From Meandrina meandrites (lineage: Eukaryota; Cnidaria; Anthozoa; Scleractinia; Meandrinidae), in contig OY855905.1 of the NCBI GenBank assembly GCA_963693305.1, forward strand, positions 18,056,437 through 18,120,436: a stretch of DNA of 64,000 bases, given 5' to 3'. Below are positions 57,143 to 64,000 of this stretch, in pieces (the stretch's first letter is position 1; every line of letters begins with the position of its first letter). Both the position numbers and the translations under genes were made by a program. Under the pieces are notes generated by a model, which worked only from the letters and a program-made list of their open reading frames with translations, was not told where the DNA came from and searched no databases.

Positions 57143-57876
57143 CTATCTAAGTGTTCTAAGAAAGAGCCATTCCGAAGTCTGGAACCATATTGGACTGACT
57201 CCATTCGACTGATTAATGAATATGCTCCACATTTCAATATCCTTATAAAACCCAGTAGTTAGCTTTATGTAGTTATATTTTTTGACACCTCTGGTAAGGC
57301 CAATTATTCTTTGCATAAAAGGGCGCCCTGGGTTAATGACCTTACACGCAAAATTTTGTGTACCAATCAAGGGTTGAAATTCTTGAAGGATTGTGGAACG
57401 CTTTGATTGGAAATCCTGTTGATTCGCTCGACCTTGTCCTCAAGTAGTCTTGCTGGATAGACTGGGCTGGATAGACTGGACTGACAAAGGGAATCATCCA
57501 AAATGTGGCACATTGAGAGAGATTGAGCAATTGAGCAGTATTTTTAGTAAAATTGAGCACTTATTGAATAAAGTCCACTAGACGGCATCAGACAGCTGAT
57601 AATGAAGCTGAACGGAGCCCACAAGGGAGTACTTTGTAAAAATAATAGAAACTACTCCAGAACATTACTATCGTGGACTGGGAAAAGCCGAAAAGCAGAC
57701 TCGATGTCAATTTTTGCCATAAAACAGCTGAGACCAAAATCCTGAATAGCTGCAACTGCAATGCCTATGGTAATATACTGCAGTGAGAATTCGACCTTCT
57801 TTAATGAAATAGTAATGCTGGAGGTCCCAGATTTAGGGAAGGACAGATGCAAAATTGTTCGAAATTTGTGGGGCAT
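57143..57876 (-). pseudogene. DIRS-like reverse transcriptase, frameshifted
   Basis: Minus strand, 5' to 3': HKFRTILHLSFPKSGTSSI, then FSLQYITIG and FMAKIDIESAFRLFPVH, the first catalytic Asp region of the polymerase in the form typical of DIRS (SAFRL.P.H). After a gap with frameshifts, the thumb/connection region follows: IGTQNFACKVINPGRPFMQR then IIGLTRGVKKYNYIKL. The finger-palm part with YxDD is missing or decayed. Upstream (to about 58150) and downstream (to about 56750) ORFs show no clear motif. It is a dead fragment of a tyrosine-recombinase retrotransposon. Confidence 0.7.
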
Positions 57877-58159
57877 TCACTGGAGTAACTACGTCCGCAC
57901 ATCTACTGGTCATGGTAGCGGGTACTATGATAACACCCGTACTGAGAACAAATTTTAATTTGGAGACGACGAGACGAGCATTCACGTATTTTCCGAGTTG
58001 CCCTCTTCCCCGGCGGCACGCAGAGGGTGGGAAAAGGGGGGGGGGGGGGATATCGTCTAAAGTTTGGGGAAACTGCCAAATTCTGTACACGTCATTTCTC
58101 GAATCTTTCAAGCAAACTGTTGCAAAATTATGGCTAAAATATGTTGACAAAAGGAGTAA

Positions 58160-60430
58160 TTAAATGGTGCCGAAAGAAAACTCGGCTGGTCTCAACAAAT
58201 CGTCCTTAAAACAGTTTAAAACTGTCGTCAAATTCACCGCAAGAATAAAAAACATCACATTTTGAATTGGAAAAACATCATGTTCACATAAACATCAATT
58301 AAATGCATTCCTGAATGTGTGCTTAGGCGACAAGTCAGTCTCGTGTAGTCTCCATCAAACCAGATGATATGATGCTGAAAACAATCGTCATTGTGTCTTC
58401 TGTGTAAAGAAGTACCAAGTTCGATAATTTTTTTTATAATATAAATGTCTTTATAAATTGAATAAATGTGTCAGCAATGTTCATCAGACGGATAAGCTAT
58501 CTCTTTCCCATTTTGTAATAATTGTTGAAAGCAGACGAGGACATATGTGCGTAATTCTTGTAATGAAAGCTTAACGAGCTTTGTGGCATTTTAAGGCGAT
58601 ATCATATTATACATTTCCATGTGTCCATGTGTTTATTGATTTGTTCTATTCTCACTTTAATCGATTTTAGTTCGCACTGGAATTTTGATATTAAAATCTT
58701 TGTTGGGGATAACGTAACCACCAAACATTGATGAGACACAATACACCATAGAGCCGACAGTGATTAAGCCATGACAATGTTTATTCACTTAAAATGGTTG
58801 AAAGATGATTTAAAATGGCTTAAAGAGGTTTCGATCAATATTTATTGAATAGACCGCGACCAATACGAAAACGAAAAGGCTAATAAGTCACTTGTTTTTT
58901 ACATTTAACGTTCTCGAGAGTAAAGCAGAAAATAATACAGCGATAAGTTAAAGGGATGTATCGCTGCAGGCAAAGATATATCATGTTTAAGCCTGCGTAC
59001 CGTGTTTGAGTACATACGTAATGTGTCTCACACGTGTGTATGTTGCCACGAAATAAGAGTCCTCTTGTTCCATTAAATTGTAGACATTAAGATGAAATAT
59101 TAAAAATGAGATTCATTCTCTCTCCCAGGATACCTCAGAAACAAGAATGGAGCACAAAAAAACCTTTTAGTTATTGTTAATGTAATTAAAAAATATCCCT
59201 TTTGATAGGCAATAACATCTGGTCGATTAAGTATTTGTCAAGCCAAGGCAAACCTCTGTGCCCTAAGGTGACGTGTGTTAAATACACAAGAAGTATATTT
59301 TCCTCGGTACCTTCAGCTAGCACGCTCACGGACTCCGCTGAAATCAAGGTAGGTGAACGCCATCTTGTAAACAGGCTAAACGTGATTCTCACTTCAGGAA
59401 CCTATTCCCAAATAAACTGGATATCGCTCTCGATTCGTCAACTTCTTGATCAGTTACATATTTGAAATTAACCGAGTGGTTTGATTCTCGAGTCGTTCGT
59501 AAGATTATCAAAAGTTCGACGTTCACTATGACATATTCGTCTGAACAAAATAGTGCTTGAATTTTAACCAAATGTAGCGAACGGCATCCATCCATTTTGT
59601 TATCGACCATTAAACTGAAATGACATCCACCGCTTACGAAGGTAAATCAGCCGCGCCGCCAGAAAACAACGATTGAATGATTGAATATCCCTGCTGAGGA
59701 TTATAGATGAGCTTCACCACCGCTAGAATATCCCTTACGGTGAAAACGTTAGTCTGCATAAGAACTGAAGTTAATTCCTTCTAAATATTTGGTTTTGTCG
59801 TTGCTCTTTTTGATAACTAACATTCAAGCAAAAACAGAAATCCCGGCTGCACAACTCGACATGACATCTCTGAGAAACAATAGAAAATCCTTGTGAAATT
59901 GTTTTCCCAGCTAATGTTTATGGTATTGGCTATTATGTATTTCCGAAATAAATTTGATTCAATCGCTATTAAACCTCTGGAAAACAAATCCAGTATGACA
60001 GTGGATTAGAAAAGATTTCATTATATGCATTACGAAATTTTTTTGTATTCCCAAGGAAACGTGAATAGATCTCAAGATAAAAAAAGTCTAAAACACTTGT
60101 TCCAACCAGAAAAGTACGTTTACAATGAGAGGACTATTTTGATTTATTTCTCAGCAGTTGTGCTTTCGTTCATGCGGCTTATATTTTTTCAATAGTCACA
60201 CAAAATAGAAGTATTCCATGTAATAATTATACGCACCCTTTAAAGGCCTCTTTTCCTGTATTGTCCAATACATTATTGAATTTCGATGCAGTATTTATAA
60301 CTCCTACGTGATGTCCACAGTGACAACGCTGTAATTGTGAACTGAATAATCTGTCCCCCGATCACACGTGCATTTATTGTATTCAATGTCGCGCAATTGA
60401 ATTCAAATTGATTTGGAGGACAAAATTAAA
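58160..60430. other. Intergenic, nothing recognised
   Basis: AT-rich DNA. The ORFs at 59186-59610 overlap on both strands without domains. A short direct repeat (TTAAAATGG(T/C)TTAAAG-like) occurs near 58790-58825. Confidence 0.35.
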
Positions 60431-60682
60431 TCACTAGTGTCAATGTGTTTAGCACGGCTGTACTTATTGAGGACACTGTAAATAGTGAAACAAATATTAT
60501 AAATCAAACAGGAACTTGTTAAAAATCCCAACTGGCAGGAGGCTGATCAGTTGGCTATATACAAAGCGTGGAGGAGTTGAATTCGGGACCACCGAAGACA
60601 AATCCATCTAGTGGCAGGGAGGAGGACCCGGGACCTCCGGATTACAAGTCCAGCGCCCTAACCACTAGGCCACGCCGCCTCC
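60430..60682 (-). mobile_element. tRNA-derived SINE (Thr-like head)
   Basis: Read on the minus strand it begins GGAGGCGGCGTGGCCTAGTGG, with an A-box-like TGGCCTAGTGG. An anticodon-arm-like CTTGTAA (TGT, threonine) and a decayed B box around CCCGGGTCCTCC follow. The body contains CCACTAG.TGGATTTG, TAGCCAACTG and GCCAGTTGGGATTTTTAAC. The tail extends to about 60430 with the ATTTACAGTGTCC region. Pol III promoter boxes are degenerate. The short ORF at 60568 is an artefact. Confidence 0.75.
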
Positions 60683-60997
60683 TACAAGAGCCCACGTTTC
60701 TCTTGAGCAGCGGTCGGGAAACGCGTAGAGGTGTATTAAAATTGCAGAAACGCTCTTTGTCTCCTCACGCGTTCCTCCCACCGTAGGGGTGGAACGCGTG
60801 ACGAGCGCAGAGACCGTCTGCAAAGGAGGCTACCAGTGTACCATCCCTACTCATATTAGCAGTCAGCTTCTACTTTAATTCAATCGAAATGGCTTCCTAA
60901 TAGCATGAAATGAAACGCTAATACAGCTTGATCGAAGCTTGATACATGCAAGGCAATGTTACTATGTGTTACTTCCAAATCAATTTTGGGTGTGTAG

Positions 60998-61265
60998 GAC
61001 TAGGGATAGCGCAGTTGTGAGAGCACTCCCTTTCCACCAATGTAGCCGTTGTTTGATTCCCAGACCCGGCGTCATATGGGGGTTGAGTTTGTAGTTGGTT
61101 CCCGTCCTGGCTTCGAGGCCGGTATCCTACCCTAATGCATAGTCCGTTAATGCAAATGAGTCATGCAAATGACATTGACCCTGGGCATTTAATGACTTGC
61201 CTACTGTATCAGTTAAGACAGTTAAATAGCTGTGACTCCGAGCAGCTTGCAAAGGTGGGAAAATC
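60998..61265 (+). mobile_element. tRNA-derived SINE, second family
   Basis: GGGATAGCGCAGTTGTGAGAG gives the A box, followed by CACTCCC, CACCAATG and the B-box-like GTTTGATTCCC. The unique part has GGCGTCATATGGGGGTTGAG and TTCGAGGCCGG, then ATGCAAATGA repeats, and ends near AGCTTGCAAAGGTGGG. It lies head-to-head with the preceding SINE about 0.3 kb away. Confidence 0.75.
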
Positions 61266-61432
61266 GTATAAAATTTCGCTTAAAAATACATCCAACAATA
61301 TAACGTATTGAAAGCTGAGTAGTGTTTAAAGTACAATTTAGAATGAAGGAGATATAATCTTTCGAAATAGAGAAAACATCGCAAACGTTTCATAAACCTG
61401 TAACGCAACACTCCTGCCTTTGGGTGTCTCGA

Positions 61433-61757
61433 GACCTCGAAAACAAAGACTTACAGTATATACCTACATGTGAGGAAGAAAACACAGACGGGTCAAAAAT
61501 ACTGTAGTAGGACCACAGACCTCAAAAACACAGACCTTGCAAACAAAGGCCTACATATATACTTACATGTGAGGAAGAAAACACAGACGTCAAAAATACT
61601 GTAGTAGGACCACAGACCTCAAAAACACAGACCTTGCAAACAAAGGCCTACATATATACTTACATGTGAGGAAGAAAACACAGACGTCAAAAATACTGTA
61701 GTAGGACCACAGACCTCGAAAACGCAGACCTCGAAAACACAGGCGTGTCAAAAATAC
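61433..61757 (+). repeat. 97-bp tandem repeat (about 3.3 copies)
   Basis: ACCTTGCAAACAAAGGCCTA recurs at 61534 and 61631, a spacing of 97 bp, and the full units between are almost identical (ACTTACATGTGAGGAAGAAA, CAAAAATACTGTAGTAGGAC). Partial diverged units flank on both sides. Short internal repeats ACAGACCTC(A/G)AAAAC also occur. Confidence 0.9.
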
Positions 61758-63294
61758 TCGCGAGCGAATTATGGGCGCAATAAAAACATGGATCTACGGC
61801 AAACCAAAATTGAAAACATTGTATCCCACACATGTACCCTTTGGGTACCTATTTTTCTCCAGGTTCTCGGGTTTTCCTCCCTACACATTTTCCAACTCTC
61901 TCGCGACGCGACCGGACGCAGCGTTCACGCTGGAATTTACGCCAGGAATGCAACGATTGCAACATTACCTCGTGTCACTTGACACCAGATGATAAATAGA
62001 TAAAAAAAAGTCAGTCATGCCCTTGGTATCACGGTGTAGGACTGGACAAGCTGAAAACTAAAAGCACTCTAACCTCAAAATCTCTTATTATGATAACAAA
62101 GGCGTCACCTAAAAAAGATATCAACACTTTGTCCCAAGGAACATTTATCTACGTGTACTGGTTTTTAAATCGCTTTTTTGAGCAGACGAGAAGTTTTCTT
62201 GGACTCGTGGTTTTTGCTTTTTGATGCACAAAGGTAAAGGGGCTTTTTATTTCACTTCACACTTTCGCTATGATTTGGTTAAATGCCAAACAGATTTCAG
62301 GCACAACAATTTACTCCGCTGAATATCTTTGAGCGCGATGTTTTCGACGTTATCTTGCGGCAAGTATGCGAATGTCACAATGTTTGTACGCAGATCTATC
62401 TTAAACATTTCTACTACATTTCTACTGTAATTTTCGAAATTCTTGCCCGAAATTCAGGCTTTTAAAGCATAACTGGATAATGTAAACATCAACTTTATTG
62501 TGATTATTATGTAGTATAAATTGAATATTTTCATCATGTTTGTCTCGGAGGGCACGCTTAGTAAGAGTTCTATAAAGAACAATTCAAGGAGAGTAATCCT
62601 GTTAATTTTGATCGATTTTCTCGCTACATTTTAACCGAAATCTCGTGTATTTTTGGTCTAAACCTGACTTCAACGCCGCCTTGTTGATGGACATAAATAA
62701 GCTTCCACCAACATGGCTGCTGTGTCTGACAATTAAATTCGGCTCCAAACCAGTCCTCTCTTCTCTAATTAAGAATTTTTGCAAGCTATTTATAACAATT
62801 TTCACTGTCTACCGCAGGCATCAACATCAACTTAACTTTGTCACTGAAAATTAGCAACCATTAATAACAAAACTCATATTTGTTTCAATAGCCGTAGATC
62901 TCTGGTTGGCATCCACCACTTGTCAGCTGAGTACCAAGGGACTTGAAAAATGCGTTCTTCGTTAGAAGGCTTCGTTACAAAGAAAACCCCGCGGTTACAA
63001 CGAAGTAGTGGGAAAACGACCAAACTCTTCCTTATATTGAGGTTTGACTAACAATTATTTTTGTTTAAAATTAAACAGTGATACTTTGCACCACTCAGTG
63101 CTCGGTTTGCAATTGCTGTTTGGATTTGAACGATTAAATAACTTTGAAATTCGTGATTTATTGTCGATGCTGTTGTTCAATTTTCTATAAACGAGAACAA
63201 AAAGAAAACCAAATTGTACCACTAGAAAAGTAAATTTAAGCCCCAAAATTTACATGCAGCTACGCATGGGAACATTGGTACTACGGCACATTTA
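61758..63294. other. Intergenic, nothing recognised
   Basis: Short ORFs at 61771, 62283, 62602 and 63055 have no domains; those at 61771/61788 overlap in two frames. Confidence 0.35.
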
Positions 63295-63728
63295 GTATAG
63301 GTAATCACATGATTTCGAGTGCAATTTGGGAGCAAGCAAAGCGTTAATCTCAGTCGACTCGTAGTTTCGATTTCGTCGGCATTTCCCTTCTCGAGAAATC
63401 ACTTATTCCAAAAAGAGAACCCAACACCAGAGCTTTTCAGTGCTATGCATGGTATTTAGAGCTGTTTTCAGGCCCTCTACTGTGCTCAAAACGCCAGCCA
63501 TTTTTTTTTCTCGCCACTCGAAGCAGATCCAAACTTCGCGCCATTCAGGTCGCATGAAAGCGTTTGATTGGCTCTCTGTGGGTGCCTTTGTTTATCAACC
63601 AATCAGAATGCTCTGTTTTGTTACCTTTTTTCCACTGAATTACCTCATTTCTGCATCGAATTTACCGCAAAACTGCATTTTTCTAAGCCAATCAGAATCG
63701 AGAAATTTTTTCATGTATATAATTATTC
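63295..63728 (+). mobile_element. Palindrome-bearing MITE, copy 3 (truncated)
   Basis: Begins GTATAGGTAATCACATGATT, TCGAGTGCAATTTGGG and ends CCAATCAGAATCGAGAAATT, TTTTCATGTATATAATTATT, matching the two ends of copy 2 in the opposite orientation. The central palindrome is deleted. Two ATTGG/CCAAT motifs lie within. The 124-codon ORF at 63440 is an artefact of this repeat. Confidence 0.65.
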
Positions 63729-64000
63729 GCTTAATCGAGATATATTTTAAATTGGGACATGAAGAGCCTCAAAAACATTCTTTGCCTCGTTTGGTCCCTA
63801 GTTTATTTTCTTGAGCTAACGCTCCAAAGGGAATTTATGGGTTATTTTTGCAGAATTAATTAACAACAACACTCTAGCTTTATTTGCATGGCCATAAAAC
63901 GTTACAGCATTGCAAAAGCATATGTTCCTTTCGAAGAAAAATTCTATAAAAAAAAATAAAACAAAACAACAAACAAACATTAATCAAGCGTTTGACAATA
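63729..64000. other. Window end, nothing recognised
   Basis: AT-rich sequence without an identifiable feature. Confidence 0.4.

Noticed and set aside
60625..60690. A functional threonine tRNA gene
   Set aside because: The head is tRNA-like but the B box is decayed and a SINE body follows directly.
1..64000. A bacterial or phage gene cluster, operon or defence system
   Set aside because: Introns, LTR and LINE elements, SINEs and the lack of dense ORFs show animal nuclear DNA.

Overview
This window looks like gene-poor, transposon-rich nuclear DNA from an early-branching animal, most likely an anthozoan cnidarian (stony coral or anemone). The support is AT-rich sequence, spliceosomal introns, an aminergic-type GPCR with a DRH motif, and a repeat mix of Ty3/gypsy, DIRS-like and LINE fragments, tRNA-derived SINEs and many foldback/MITE elements. 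Only two host genes can be argued well. One is a single-coding-exon class A GPCR on the minus strand (1757-2851), with a splice acceptor just before its ATG. The other is a small three-exon plus-strand gene (about 10.5-12.7 kb) of unknown function, found from matching splice sites, phase, stop codon and poly(A) signal. A duplicated GPCR-like TM2 segment (about 28.96 kb and 49.2 kb) and two small ORFs (5081, 19197) are weaker candidates.

Layout. 1-9 kb: the GPCR, then AT-rich intergenic DNA with several inverted-repeat MITEs. 9.8-10.4 kb: the 3' end of a LINE. 10.5-12.7 kb: the small gene, with a hairpin MITE in intron 1 and 21-bp degenerate repeats in intron 2. 13-21 kb: MITEs, including one with Harbinger-type TTA duplications and a 2.5-kb unit bounded by inverted repeats. 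21-28.6 kb: nothing recognised. 28.6-31 kb: a truncated LINE, a degenerate foldback transposon with a 7-bp target duplication, and a palindromic repeat that abuts it. 31.34-44.36 kb: a nested cluster. Gypsy element A is split inside its integrase by DNA transposon C, and C in turn carries both a hAT-type MITE (D) and a second gypsy element (B). All four members have readable termini and target-site duplications. 44.4-47.3 kb: a coral-type MITE and then an almost perfect foldback with 687-bp arms and a 7-bp duplication. 47.5-48.4 kb: a 29-bp minisatellite. 49.4-54.9 kb: nothing recognised. 54.9-58.2 kb: decayed minus-strand DIRS-like gag and reverse transcriptase. 60.4-61.8 kb: two tRNA-derived SINEs in opposite orientation and a 97-bp tandem repeat. 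63.3-63.7 kb: another copy of the palindrome-bearing MITE.

There is no operon-like or defence-like gene system. The most unusual content is transposon biology: the nested cluster with a relative chronology that can be read from the sequence, and a foldback family whose two copies share CACAGG termini and 7-bp target duplications, which fits no common superfamily I can name with confidence. Every family assignment here comes from motifs read by eye; no database was consulted.
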